From NCBI GenBank assembly GCA_008692225.1, contig VICG01000001.1, forward strand, positions 124,001 to 188,000: DNA of 64,000 bases, given 5' to 3'. Of this stretch, positions 1 to 11,300 are shown one piece after another; the first letter of the stretch is position 1; every line of letters begins with the position of its first letter. A program made the position numbers and the translations under genes. This DNA comes from Monilinia fructicola (taxonomy: Eukaryota > Ascomycota > Leotiomycetes > Helotiales > Sclerotiniaceae). Below the pieces are notes generated by a model. The model searched no databases. It saw only the letters and a list, made by a program, of their open reading frames with translations, and was not told the DNA's origin.

Positions 1-1
1 A

Positions 2-512
2 GAAGAAACGACCGGAACGGAATTCATCCGCCACCAGCTCCGATCCCAGCTCTCCCATGATCTCTGGTGGCTGACTCTCGCCATCTTCCTCATTGTCTGT
101 ATCGAAGTCTCGAACTTCGAGAGAGATCCTGTCGCCTACTCGGTTTTTAATGTTATCTTTGAGGTGGTGTCGGCGTATGGGTGCGTGGGGATTAGTGTGG
201 GCTTGCCGGATCAGAGCTATAGTTTTTTCGGGGGGATTGAGGCCCGCGAGTAAGGTTGTGTTGGTTTTTGTTATGGTTAGGGGGAGACATAGGGGGTTGC
301 CGAGGGCGTTGGACCGCGCGGTCAAGTTGCCGGGGTGGGAGGGAGAGGGGTTGGGTGGAGAGGGGGGAGGGTTTGTTGAGGAGGGGGACGAGGGGAAGAC
401 AAGGGGTGGGGAGGGTGGATGTGGGAGTGGTAATGAAAATGGGGAGAGGGGAGCGGGAATGGGATTGAGAAAAAGAAGATGCAGTAAGGGATTTGGGGCA
501 GAACAGGTTTAG
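2..512 (+). CDS. trk1: TRK-family potassium transporter, 3' end only, frame broken once
   Basis: C-terminal end of a plasma-membrane K+ transporter (TRK/HKT superfamily); the rest lies left of the window. Reading from base 2, a hydrophobic helix (WWLTLAIFLIVCIEV) is followed by SAYGCVGISVGLP, the last pore loop and selectivity-filter region typical of fungal Trk proteins, then SYSF. The frame then hits a stop at 251-253. One frame over, the expected continuation SGG...SKVVLVFVMVRGRHRGLP..LDRAVKLPG runs on to a stop at 510-512. Dropping one T from the T6 run at 223-228 joins both halves exactly, so I treat this as one gene with a +1 indel (sequence error or mutation). The tail after LPG is Gly/Glu-rich and not conserved in style. 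Family call is confident; intactness is not. Confidence 0.85.
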
Positions 513-2543
513 ATTGTCCTGTGGATGAATGAGCGAGGATGTAGAACTATTTTCAGCATGCAGGACTAGTTATTGGGATGGATGTCGGGATAGAAAATAG
601 AATAGAATAGAATAGAACAGTATGGGATTGGGATTGGGATTGGCAAGGGATGCGATGGAATGGGATGATATTGAGGATGGATTTATGAGAGATGACATTT
701 GTTAGATGAAATAAAATGATAAACCACAAATTCCATATACTAACCTAATACGCCCGCCTCTGCCCTGCCTAAGCCTGCTTAAATGATCTATGCATCAAAG
801 TATCAAAGTATCAAAGTATCAAAGTATCAAATTCTCGTAGACTTTGCCACGATCTCATAATTTGAAAGGCATCTGAGCATAATTAATGGATTGGGATGAG
901 ATTTTGGTTGTGGGTGATCAGAGATGCTTCTTCTTTCATGGTGTGTACGAAGTTATGCTAGTTGCGGCAGATAGCTGAGGATCTTTACTTGTGGGTTCGG
1001 TTTCGGTGCATGCATGATGGTATATATATATATATATGAATATATATGAATATATATGAATATATATGAATATATATGAATATAATATCAAGTGCAGGAT
1101 AGAAAATCTGAAATGTGAGGGGGATATGAGATATGGATGCGGTGAAGTGGAGTGAAGTGAAGTGAAGTGGAAATCGAACTTGAGACATGGAAGATGTTTG
1201 TCGTGGTGTTGAGTAACGTTCTTGGTCGTGATCTGGGGGTTCTGTAAGACATCGTGTGCGTAGTCTATTTTGTGGTATGGGGTTGGATGGATGGATGATG
1301 GATGGATGGAAGGGGGTACTTTGACGGGAAAGGTGAAGAGTTGAATTTGAGGGATCTTGGGTAGGTATACGTATGGATGTTTGTGCTTAGGATGTTATAT
1401 ATGTGAGTGGAGGAAGGGAATACTGTCGTTGAGATGTTGATATCGGTAGAGTTGAGTGTGTTGGCTGGTGATGATAAGGGGGTTGAATATTATGAACTTT
1501 GGTGCAATAGATGAAATGATGTGTATCAAGGCAAGTAGAACCTGATGAGAAATTCATGTTCTTTGGCCCAAACCTCTATCCCTCAGATCAAGAATGTTCA
1601 TCATAGCCATGGAAGAACTGTAGGATCCGCTGCTCAAGTTCCGAATATTAAACCTCGAATTCTGGGATTAGCATTTGCGGTTCCTCGATCGAGGGTGATT
1701 CTTCCTCTTGAGTGTCTCCAATATCAAAATGAGAAAGTCATTAGGCGATACCTCTCTAGATAAATAAATGATAGGTATAGCCCGTATGGCCAAGTTCCAA
1801 ATCCTGAATCTACAAAATGGATTATTTCGGATATAAAGATTCCACCTGTCGTATCTATACCTGGGAGGTGGTTTTGAAGAATGATGAAGACGTGTGCAGT
1901 TCAGTATGATATCTCGAGAAAGAAGGTCTTTCTGTTGAGGTTTGGGAAATAAAGACGATTTTTTCTTCGTCAATGTCTCAGATAATCTGTTTGCGCAATA
2001 TGTAGATACTGAACACCTAGATTATGAGCATGTGTATATTCCTGAATCGACCGCAAATATCTTCAGGACCCTTAGCATGATATCTCGGACTTCGAGTTGA
2101 GGGGAAATATTTTCGGACTACGGCTCACTAACGAGTGTCCATCCAATGCTTCCATTGTGACTCTCTATAGGTCTTTGATATTAAGGTGCTATCAGCAATG
2201 AAGTGAGTAGCTAGCACTCCTGGGATTCACTAATCTCCTTGCAGTATTTTCTTCTAGATGGAGATCTATCCCCAAGTCGGCCACTAAAGAAATCTGAATC
2301 CATCTTCTATGGCATTTGGAGTGGCTTCGCGGTCCGTCTATCTGCATCAGCAGTGGGCTCCTGAAACCAGCACAGTCAAATTATTCCTCTTCACAAAATT
2401 CATCATCTCATAAAATTTCCATACTTTTGACTCGGGGAATTTACCTAGGTTTGGGATAGGTGTTGTAGCTAGATATAGACCGTAACAAATCTCATCGTAA
2501 CTCGGGATATACGAAGAAGGGGGTATTTAAGTCCCAGAGACTT
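513..2543. other. Intergenic stretch with short tandem repeats
   Basis: No gene that I can support. It contains an AATAG pentamer run (about 596-619), a TATCAAAG octamer run (792-831), a TATATATGAA decamer array (1031-1080), a GAAGT-type run (1140-1170) and a GGAT run (about 1283-1311). The 1540-1980 part has short open frames on both strands without recognisable domains. Confidence 0.6.
1021..1085. repeat. AT-rich decanucleotide array (TATATATGAA)
   Basis: A TA dinucleotide run is followed by five perfect tandem copies of the 10-mer TATATATGAA (1031-1080). It lies in the gap downstream of the TRK gene. Confidence 0.95.
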
Positions 2544-2846
2544 TCATACGCATGCGTTAAGAACTTTATGTACCCAATCATCTGAATTCAAGAGTATCTT
2601 CTCTTTCTTAATCTGAATGGCCAGTTGAAGGAGCCAGTTTCTGCGATCGACGAGAGTATGTTCTGTGAACTTATGATACTCTTGGAGGAGCGTAATTAAG
2701 AATTCATCGAGGGTAATATCTGTAGAATGACGTTTAACACCTCTCGGGCTGATATTTTCATGCATGTCTGCTTGAAAGGAATACAAAGAGATATCGGCAT
2801 CCAGGAGTGACTGGATAGCCGAGAAACATGATGAGAGCGAAGCTTA
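2544..2846 (-). other. Possible exon or gene relic, function unknown
   Basis: An open stretch of about 100 codons on the minus strand ends in a TAA-bounded frame at its 5' side and a stop at 2544. The first ATG is internal (2786), so if real it is a downstream exon. The peptide has a normal amino-acid mix with an amphipathic region (DITLDEFLITLLQEYHKF) and a Trp-containing helix (DRRNWLLQLAIQIKKEK). No family recognised. A second open piece lies upstream on the same strand (3382-3573). Both could be remnants of one decayed gene. Confidence 0.2.
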
Positions 2847-4165
2847 AGCTACGAGAAGATAATCTGCTTTATTGACTCAATAAGCGGGTCAATACTTGTT
2901 CGCAAGTCCTGTTATATCTTGAGGGCTGTTTTGATTTCTGAGACCTCTGACCCATGTGCTCACTCAAAGGTCGTGATCTTATACCGCGTCGTTGAAGATG
3001 CAAATCCATGAGATTTTAGTCTACTTTTCAAAGTTAAGAGCACACTATTGATGCGTATAAGCCCTGTATATATAATTTTGAGTTACTTGGCAATAAGATT
3101 CATCTCGGTGTTGTGGCTGTCGATGTTGGAATGAAAATTGATGTCTGATCTGATAGCATTCTGGGGACATCACTAGATATACGAGTATTTTGGATATGAA
3201 TCCAATGGTCGCATGCAGTTTACATATCTGTTCCTAGATCCAGAACATTCAGTATTGTGAAATAGCGAAGCTAATGATGCAGCAATGGAACTGATAATAT
3301 ATCAATTCTTGCCACTTACAGTTGCAACGCCAGAAAACAACTACACGACCTATATCATATCAATAATATCTTTCTTCCCTCTTAGAGTAGTGTGAAGTGC
3401 TTGCGTTCTTTGCGTAATACCATCGATCTCTGCAGCCTAGTCTCGATGGGTTGAATAGTAAAGAAAGACACCTTGAGAGATTTCAATCCAAGTGAGACTG
3501 CCCCAAAAATAGCACCTAATATATCTGCGATGATTGAGACAAAAATAGGTCGATTCTTTTCAGTAAAGAACAACTTGTTAAGAAAATCAGACGCTCAAAT
3601 CGGCTCAGGGTAATTTAGGGCTCATATATTCAAGCTAAAGTGAGGCTATGCTGCTGCCATGCACATGCATGCCAAATGTAACATGCCAATGCAAGAAGTA
3701 TTCCTGAGGTTGGACGGGGTACCACAGGGGCTGGCAGCCAATTCCGGTGTCATAGCACTCGCCAGGGTCATTAGATCTCAGATGCTTGTATATCATCTCA
3801 TCCTTTGTGGAGGTTTGTTGGTTATCTCAAGCTAAGAGATATCTTTTGATACCCGAAACATGTCGCCGGAAATCGCTCCTGGTGATCAAGATATTTCACC
3901 AAGAGAGATAGAAGAGGCAAAATAGGTATCACGAGAAATCATTTGTATATCTTGTAATGGTATCAGCAACATTCTCTGCTATCTTTCAATTATACACACG
4001 TATACAGCTCTCAAGTATCCCTGACCATATTCACCTGGTCACGTTTTGCTTTTGAACATCCATTCCATCCCAACTTCCAAAACGCCATATCCATCCATAT
4101 GCATCAAAATCTACGCTTCTCCTACCATCAATAACATTCATATTACTCATCTAATATGTCCTTCC
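2847..4165. other. Intergenic, nothing clear
   Basis: AT-rich sequence with many stops in all frames. Only a short minus-strand open frame (3382-3573, 63 codons, hydrophobic start then basic) stands out, and it is not assignable. Confidence 0.5.
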
Positions 4166-6911
4166 TCAATACAAGGACTTTTTCTCCCACTCCTGGTCAC
4201 CTTCATATCTCATCGGCAAATCTGCTTCCCAGATAGGTCTTTCGACTATTGCAACTTCCAGGCCATTCTCCCCTCCCTCCCCAATCTCCACCACGCCAAG
4301 AATCGGTCTATACTTAAGAGTATTGTAGGTTTGCGCTGCCCTCCCAAATTTCTCATCTTCGCTCCTCTGCGACTTCTTTCTTAGTACTGACTTCAATTCC
4401 CTGTCAATCTCACCGTCATCCGAATCAACATCCATAGAACCTCTATTATCTTCTAAATCTAGTTCTGTTTCTTGAGTCTCCTCCTCATGGATAAGTTTGC
4501 GGACTTTACGGGACATGCCTGTCTCTTTCTCTTCTTCGTCAACTAAACCTCCTGCTCCAGATTTCCCTAATTGAAAGCGTTTGCGTTTATTTCCTGCGTT
4601 TTCAGACTCTCCATTTTCGTCGGCCTCTTCGTCTTCGAAATGAAAATCTTGTGATAAATCAAACATCCATAACCAGCTGACACCATGTAGCCACATACGC
4701 TCGCGACCATCAGAAATATCCCATATACAACCTCTTGCCGCATCTGCCAATCTACGGAATGAAAGGGGAAATGCGGAGGTAGGATTTCTACGAGACCAAG
4801 GAGTTAGTGAACCGGCAAGAACCTCAAATTCGTAAAGTTCGTTTGTGGATGTGACAATGACTAAACGATCCTCAGCAACAGGTAGTTCATGAGATACAGG
4901 ATTAGGATTATTGCGAGTAGCAGGGGGTGTGGCTCCATTGATTTGTGCGGGGCGAGTTGAGGGGCGGAATGATAGCACAACTGGTGCAGCAGGAAGCTTT
5001 GGTATACGAGTGGCAGATGGATTTTGTGTCCAATGTTGACCATAAATCAACTTTGGCTTCTTTTCTCCTTCCACGTCGGATCCATCCTCGGAATCATCAT
5101 CAGATGCGTCGTCTTCCTGTGCTTCCTCGAGTTTTTGTGTGAGATCTTCGATTCCTTCCAGAACCCAAGTATCAACAAAACCTGCCAAATCGCTTACTAC
5201 TAAAATTCTGCTATCAGATGAGAATGCTACCTGAGTAACAGTTCTTTCGTATGCACCAAGACCACCTAGAAGCTTGGTTTTCGAGATGTTGCGGTCGAGA
5301 CGAGAAAGTCTTGAAAGTTGGGGAATAATGTTGAAGGATGATGGTGAAGCGTGGTCCTGAATGATTCGTGCCACCGCGATTGAACTGTCATCCCGAATTA
5401 TGGATAGCCAATTTCCATCAGGAGAGAATTGAATCAAACGGGCTCCAGAAGAAAAGGAGAGTGGTACTGAAACGGTTGATACTTTGAGACCTTCCCCCTC
5501 TTCTGGCTTCCGTGCCTTGAGGCGAAAAAGCTTGATTTCTGCCACAGTTGAAACTGCGAGTAGGTTTCCTGCAGAATTTAAAGTCGCAGATGTAATGTTC
5601 GACTCTCCCTTGACTAGTATCTTCGCGACCAATTTGCGATTGACCGCCGCGACCTCTGGATCATCACCATTGATTGAATCAGAAAATCTGTTTATACGCC
5701 AGATGTGGATTTCTCGATCCCACCAACTCATCATCAATCTCTTCCTTGTGGAGCTCTGAATAATGGATAGTTGGGGTAAGAAGGGTAAGGCGCGTTGATT
5801 CTCTTGGCCGAATTGCGCAAGTGGAAGAATAGTAGGAGCAGCATCAGGACCTGCGAAAAAAGTTAGTCTACAAAGAAGCCATAAGTGGAAGAGCAGCTTA
5901 CCTCCAGAAACCACAACACTTATTCCTTGGCACTCCAAGGTTGCCATAGCCTTAACATCGTGGGTGTGAAATCTTCTATGTCCAACCTCTGTCCATCTTT
6001 TCTTCCCTTTGTTTTGTTTGTAGACGACTGTCCGTCTATCCATACCACCACTGAAAATTGACATTCCATCAAAGCTTGTCGCAAGGCTGAGAACGTCTTG
6101 AGTATGACTTTTAATATGTTGCATCATGCTGTATGTTTTGCCGTGCCATATTTTGATCTCACCAGTCGAGTCACCAGAAATTATATCTCCATTTGGTAAT
6201 GCTTTGACAGCCCAGACAATTATATCTCTGGGTCCCCCTTTAGGTCCAGCTCCCAAAGACATCTGTCTCAGCATTGATCCAGTCCTGATATCATAAACTC
6301 GGATATTGCTATCTGAACATCCTGCAATAACGTGATAGCGATCCTGGAAGGCAACACTAATAATCTTTGCTTTTTTTTGCGGAGGGTCGAACAAGAACTT
6401 TTTGCAACTGAAGATCTTCATCTGCTGTAGAATACAAAACCAAAGCTCCATCAACACAACCAGCGACAAGCTTTTGACACTCACCCGAAGGCTCTTCTCC
6501 ACGCTTTTGTTCTTCTGAAGGTTGAGCAGCAAGACACCATATCTCTCCATGGTTTCCGCTTGCTGAGCGTAATGGCTGACCTTTCACCAAATCCCATTCG
6601 GTAACAGTTGTAGTATATCCGATGCTGAAAAGTCTGGATTTCCCGATTATTTTCGTGCCATTAATATCCTCAGTAGGATCCTGTGTCCAGACTAGTCCGT
6701 CAATGCTGCGATCCTTTCCGCCTCTAATGATTGTCTCTTGAAGCCATGATCCTTTTTGCGGGTTCCAGATCTCGATGTCACCGTTTGCGCGCCCGAGGGC
6801 CAATCGTGGAGAAACAGCATGTTGACCTTTTGTCAACTTTGAGTGTGTAAATGCCAATGCATTAATGGTTGAGGGGGGGTATGGAACGAATCTGCACCGG
6901 TGGATATCCAT
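4166..6911 (-). CDS. utp4: U3 snoRNP / t-UTP WD40 protein Utp4 (cirhin homologue), one frameshift
   Basis: Nucleolar WD40 protein of the UtpA (t-UTP) subcomplex of the SSU processome, needed for early pre-18S rRNA processing. I start at 6911 (MDIHRCRFVPYPPS), the conserved N-terminus of this family; an ATG nine codons upstream (6938) is also in frame. WD40-type blades are visible throughout (RLALGRANGDIEIWNP, GCVDGALVLYS, DIISGDSTGEIKIWHG, FSGGMDRRTVVY), followed by an acidic stretch and a C-terminal basic/acidic region. One phase-1 intron, 5851-5901, is 51 bases, has branch ACTAAC, and is itself stop-free and in frame. Reading breaks once, at a T8 run at 6371-6378 (A8 in the gene). Removing one base joins RPSAKK to AKIISVAFQ and gives an 897-residue protein, a normal length for the family. 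UTP4 is essential in yeast, so a sequence error is likely. Confidence 0.9.
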
Positions 6912-7848
6912 TGCGCCGGCTTGTTGTATACTTCTCATTCAATTCACAAAAGAAAAAATAAAAAAAAAGCTCAAGAAGTTTTTTTGCCGTAAATAAGGTG
7001 TGGTTTGTGCATTATCAGTAGGCGGTGGGAATATCTATCACGTGGCTGTATATCACTTTATACCACCAGTGGTGTATCCAATCTGCTAATGTCCACACCC
7101 ACAACCTAGACGACCTCGGGAGTCTTCATGAATAGTGAACTAGATGCACAAGTTGTGATGCATCAATTGTAAAGCACGATATCTGGCTTCACTCTTATGG
7201 CAACAATGTTTGCCCGATACCTGGCTCATCTAGCTATGATCTATTGCTAGGTACAAACGTGCCAACTTTGCTGATCTCCTCTTCAGACAGTACTCAATAT
7301 CTTTTGATTCCAGTTGTGAAAGCTATCATTGGTGTCTAAACAACCCATCAAGTGATAAGTCATACCATGATGTTAATGAGAATCGAAATATGATTGTCCT
7401 TTGTGTATAGTTCCAGCAAAGACTTCAGCGCCTCATCTTGTGATCGAGGTCACCAATAATGCAAGTGCACGCTTGGATTATGGGGCACTGCATCCGTCTG
7501 CTTAGGCCTTACGTTACACGTCAAATATCTAATAAAACTTGATGGTGTTCAATTTTTCTGCAAACTGATAGACTAGTTGATATCTCGAGATTTCACAAAT
7601 GGGTGTAGTGAGTACATTTATTGTATCCAAATCAAGAAGTCTTGTAGCTCATAGATATGAAAGATCGAGTCATATAGTTCATTTATTTAACTAGATTTGT
7701 TTCGATAATTGCGTATAAAATTTGATCATTTAATGTATAAATATTTACAGTCAGAAAAGAATGTGTCCAACCCAATCCCCTATTTCTCTCGGCAAATCCC
7801 CCACAATTTCGCAATAACTCTCTCTCGCCAACTAGTCACTCAAGTACC
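6912..7848. other. Intergenic (UTP4 promoter side), nothing specific
   Basis: About 0.9 kb, AT-rich. It contains the 5' flank of UTP4, with a poly-A/T stretch just upstream of the start, and the 3' flank of the next gene. No ORF or repeat of note. Confidence 0.5.
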
Positions 7849-8943
7849 TCAATTGCTGTTGATAACAAGATAATCAATGTGACAAGTCTTCTTTCCGTTC
7901 TTGATCGTTGAAGTAAATGGCGTGGAAACATTGACCGACTTAACATCTTGTGGGTGCCAAGTGTCAGCATTATTAGGATTGCACCAATCCTGTGTTGATA
8001 CTGATTCAATAACAATATTTGTGAATGTTACTGGTCCTGAGCCCCATCCAGGATCAGCTTTGTTGCCAATTCCCACATGCTCAATGATGAGGAGGATCTA
8101 TACGATTAATGTCAGCTTGAGACTTCAAAGATTTGGAATTGGGAGGTTCAATTACCTCTGTCATATCTGGAACTTTGGGATCTGGTCAAATCGTTAGTAA
8201 CATTTATAAAATGTTGGGAAATTGTAAGCATACTGAATTTGGAGCCATCAAAAGTGTAGTTGCCACCATAGGTTTGTTCTCCATTTGCTTTGCCGATTGC
8301 ACCGGGCACTACGGACCATGTATCACTCCACTTATTGGAGGATTCGTCAAGGGCCCAGACACTTCTTACTTGATCACCTGGTATACTATATCCTATCATT
8401 AGCCTCAATCGACATTGCTAGCTCGGCTTCCAGTAATGGAAATTCCACGGCTCAACATTTACACCCAAGAGGGAAGGGAGGAAGTTGAAAAGACTTACCC
8501 TCATGTTGTGTCTTCTCGAAGTAGACCTCCGTTGGGTTAGGTGTCGTCGCACCGTCATAAAAGCTAGGAATATGGCTCCAATGTCCTACTTTGCTACCTG
8601 CGTTTCCAATAACATTTTGAAGAACACAGCTTTGATCAGTGGGTTGCATGCCCCCCCATGTTGCTTGGATTTGCCAGTTTGGGCTGGTGCCTTGCAAAGC
8701 AGTGGGTGGGTTGGGGATTTGAACGGTTGCTTCGAACTATGGTGACAGGAGATGTTAGTTATAGGAAAGATATGCGAGGGATGGGAGGAACAGAAGATAT
8801 GAGGAAGGAAAATGAAGAGAAGTGGGACATACCCGTGTGATCTTTCCACCATATGTGAAAAGGAATACACCGCCTGCTGCAGCATCGTTGACGAAGGTAA
8901 GACCAAGTCCGACGACCATAAGAGGAGTGATAGAGAAAGGCAT
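7849..8943 (-). CDS. Secreted-type protein, tandem paralog 1 (beta-sandwich/eqolisin-like appearance)
   Basis: Five exons on the minus strand: 8943-8833, 8736-8499, 8392-8234, 8181-8156 and 8097-7849, giving 260 residues. All junctions have GT..AG, and introns show CTAAC-type branches. Exon 1 (37 codons) is hydrophobic (PLMVVGLGLTFV) and can act as a signal peptide or anchor. The body has FEATVQIPNPP, VLQNVIGN.GS..GHWS, FYDG, IPGDQVRSVW and GPVTFTNIVIES, with Cys in QSCVL, DWCN and KTCHID. The order of strands and GTVTFTN-like block recall G1 (eqolisin) peptidases or other ConA-like sandwiches, but catalytic Gln/Glu are not convincingly placed, so enzyme activity is not claimed. The next gene upstream (9871-10815) is its paralog. 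A TATA box lies at 9086-9094. Confidence 0.75.
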
Positions 8944-9085
8944 TGTGATTATGATGAAGGTAAACGGATAGAAGGTATTGAAGTGGTAATAAGATGGTTT
9001 GAAGTGGTAATGAGATGGTTTGAAGTGTGGATGAGATGAGATGAGATGAGATGAGGATAGAGATAGAAAGCAGTGCTCAAGGACG

Positions 9086-9094
9086 ATATATATA
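9086..9094 (-). promoter_or_regulatory. TATA box of paralog 1
   Basis: A TATATATA core on the minus strand lies about 145 bases upstream of the chosen start at 8943. The stretch between them is an untranslated leader with ATGAG and GGTTT-type short repeats. Confidence 0.5.
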
Positions 9095-9870
9095 GCATTT
9101 TTCACCTGCATAAGTTCAAGCTGAATCCAGATCTAGATCCAGAACGTTGACAAAAGACATTCAACCTCTATCGCCGGTTACACCTCATGTGAAGATCTAC
9201 ATTGTAAAATCAATAGTGTGTATTGTACGCCTGGCATTATTTGAGTATGAAGATATGCCCAAGAATGGCACAAAACTAGGTCGACAACTCGACCTAACAA
9301 CGCCATCATCAACATATTGCTCTATAGCAAACAATAGCTTCACCTAGCTCTAAAATTACCTGTGTAGCTATAGCTGTCACAAATACCGACTAACGTTATT
9401 GATGAGCTCTAAATCGATACTTAGCGCCGTCCAATCGGTACCCCTATCACTTTTATCGAAGCTGTCAAGCCAACGTTGCAGATCGACGCTCGGCTGTGTT
9501 CACCCACCTTCATAAGCTCAGATGAAAAAATATGCATATACTACGATACTATACGAACGATATCACAGGTTCGGATTTCGGGCTTGGGAGTCAATAGTCG
9601 ATATGATATGCCTAAGTGAAGATATCATAGCTCTAACTGATCAATAGTTTAGATCTAGACTTGAGTAATCATCCAAAGCAACATAATTCCAATTACCGAC
9701 CAACAGCTAACACAAGGTCTTCCTCCATTGCCTGCGCCACCCAATAAAGCAACATGTCGGCAAAAAAATACAGCTCCCTTGCCCACGACCGAGCGGCAGA
9801 GCGGACACCTCCCCGGAAATCTCCCATCTTTCTTCAACGTCACGTTTTCGATATTCCCAGACTAGCGCAG
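9095..9870. other. Spacer between the two tandem paralogs
   Basis: About 0.8 kb with no supported gene. It must hold the rest of the paralog 1 promoter and the paralog 2 terminator. No repeat copies of the flanking coding exons are seen in it. Confidence 0.5.
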
Positions 9871-10815
9871 CTAAATCGCGGGGAACTCGGCAAGGTTAAG
9901 GGTAAATCCCGTGAAAAAGCAGGTAATGCCTGTGATTGCGGGAGACACATTAACGGGTCCAGTATCAGTAATCGTAACGTCTTCAACGAGAAACTTATCA
10001 ACGCTATACCAACCTGTGTTTGTACCATTGATCTGAACGTCGATATTGCTCCAGACCAAAGGGCCCATCTCCCACTCTGCACTGCGATAGAGTTCGAATG
10101 TGAGGATAGCCTAAGCTGCGTTAGGCTCGGGTGTAGGGAAACGAGGGATGATTTGAATTGTGCATACTTGTGTGAAATCTTCTACGTCGGCTGAGGATAT
10201 CGCTATCTTAGCGATTTACATGTACAGTTCCAGAGCAACTAAGAGCTGGCTCACGATACGCCGAAAGATCCATCGTAGTATTACCACTGAAATCCGCCTT
10301 TCCTTTCGCTAGGCCCTCCTCGCCTCTTTTGACTCTCCACTCCACAAACCATTGATACGGCTTTGTCAAACCTGTCCATTGTTCAGAATTGCCCATCAAG
10401 ATAAACCCACTCGCGACAATGTCCCCAGGATACACAGTATGGTGCTCCCCATGAAGTGCGCGTTCGGCGCCCACCGGTGGATCATAGAAATACTCAAAGA
10501 ACGACCACTGTCCCAACACACTTCCCATATTGGCGATCACATTCTGTAGGACGGCAGTGCTATTCGCCGGTTCTAGAGCGGTGAAGAAGGCTTGAACTCC
10601 AGTGGCTTGAATGACTGTTGGTGCGTTGGGAACAACTACTGTGGCTCGGAACTGGATGTATTTATTGTTAATTTGCATATTTTGAAGGCAAAGTTGAGGC
10701 GTACTTGCATAATCTTTGCGTAGAGCTCAATGGCGATATATCCACCAGATGCAAAAGTGATCATGTTGAGCAGGCCAAGAAGACTCTTGAAGGCCTCGAG
10801 GCTAAAAGGATACAT
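9871..10815 (-). CDS. Secreted-type protein, tandem paralog 2
   Basis: Four exons: 10815-10705, 10651-10255, 10190-10168 and 10110-9871, giving 256 residues. I chose the ATG at 10815 (MYPFS) over 10830 because exon 1 is then 111 bases, identical in length to exon 1 of the downstream paralog (MPFSI). Exon 2 (397 bases) equals the sum of paralog 1 exons 2 and 3 (238+159), so the two proteins align without gaps there. Shared blocks are FRATVVVPNAPT, VLQNVIANMGSVLGQWS, FYD and YPGD. The intron after exon 2 uses donor GTGAGC at 10254, phase 1, matching the paralog. A QWFVEWRV segment resembles the Glu-containing strand of eqolisins, which paralog 1 lacks. The hydrophobic N-terminus suggests secretion or anchoring. 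Function unknown. Confidence 0.72.
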
Positions 10816-11300
10816 TTTCAAATCAATCATAGTCTGAGAATGTGTGGGTTTTGAAGCTATATTGAAGAAGAACAATACAAGTGGTGGTGGCAAGACTTTG
10901 AAGTCAAATGAACATAATGTGATTTAAAATTACTGTTAGGGCGTTTGCACCTGGGGAAGAATTAAGCAACCAAGAAGGAATAAGAGATCTCGAACAGAGT
11001 TCGGGGATCAGGAGCAAAATTAACTGCTCATAAATGCATTTCACTCAAGCTCATGGAGATAGTAACACACAAGAACTTGCAACATCTAACTACTGAATCT
11101 CTCCAAGATAGGAGAAGACTACGGTCGACATAGAAAGTACAGGTGATATATGAACAGTAGACAAACTTTCACAATAATACAAGGGACTCACAGAAAAAAT
11201 TCAGTATTGAATTTTTGTTTGGAATAGTTAGCAAATGATACACTCAAAAACATGTTTCGGGATCTAGCAAGGCAATTATGCCAGGCTGTACGGATCCAAT
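10816..11300. other. Intergenic between paralog 2 and the P450
   Basis: About 485 bases, AT-rich, no ORF or clear promoter box seen. It is the 5' flank of paralog 2 and 3' flank of the P450, both on the minus strand. Confidence 0.5.

Noticed and set aside
4046..4384. Plus-strand 112-codon frame
   Set aside because: Overlaps the 3' end of UTP4 in antisense and has no protein-like signature.
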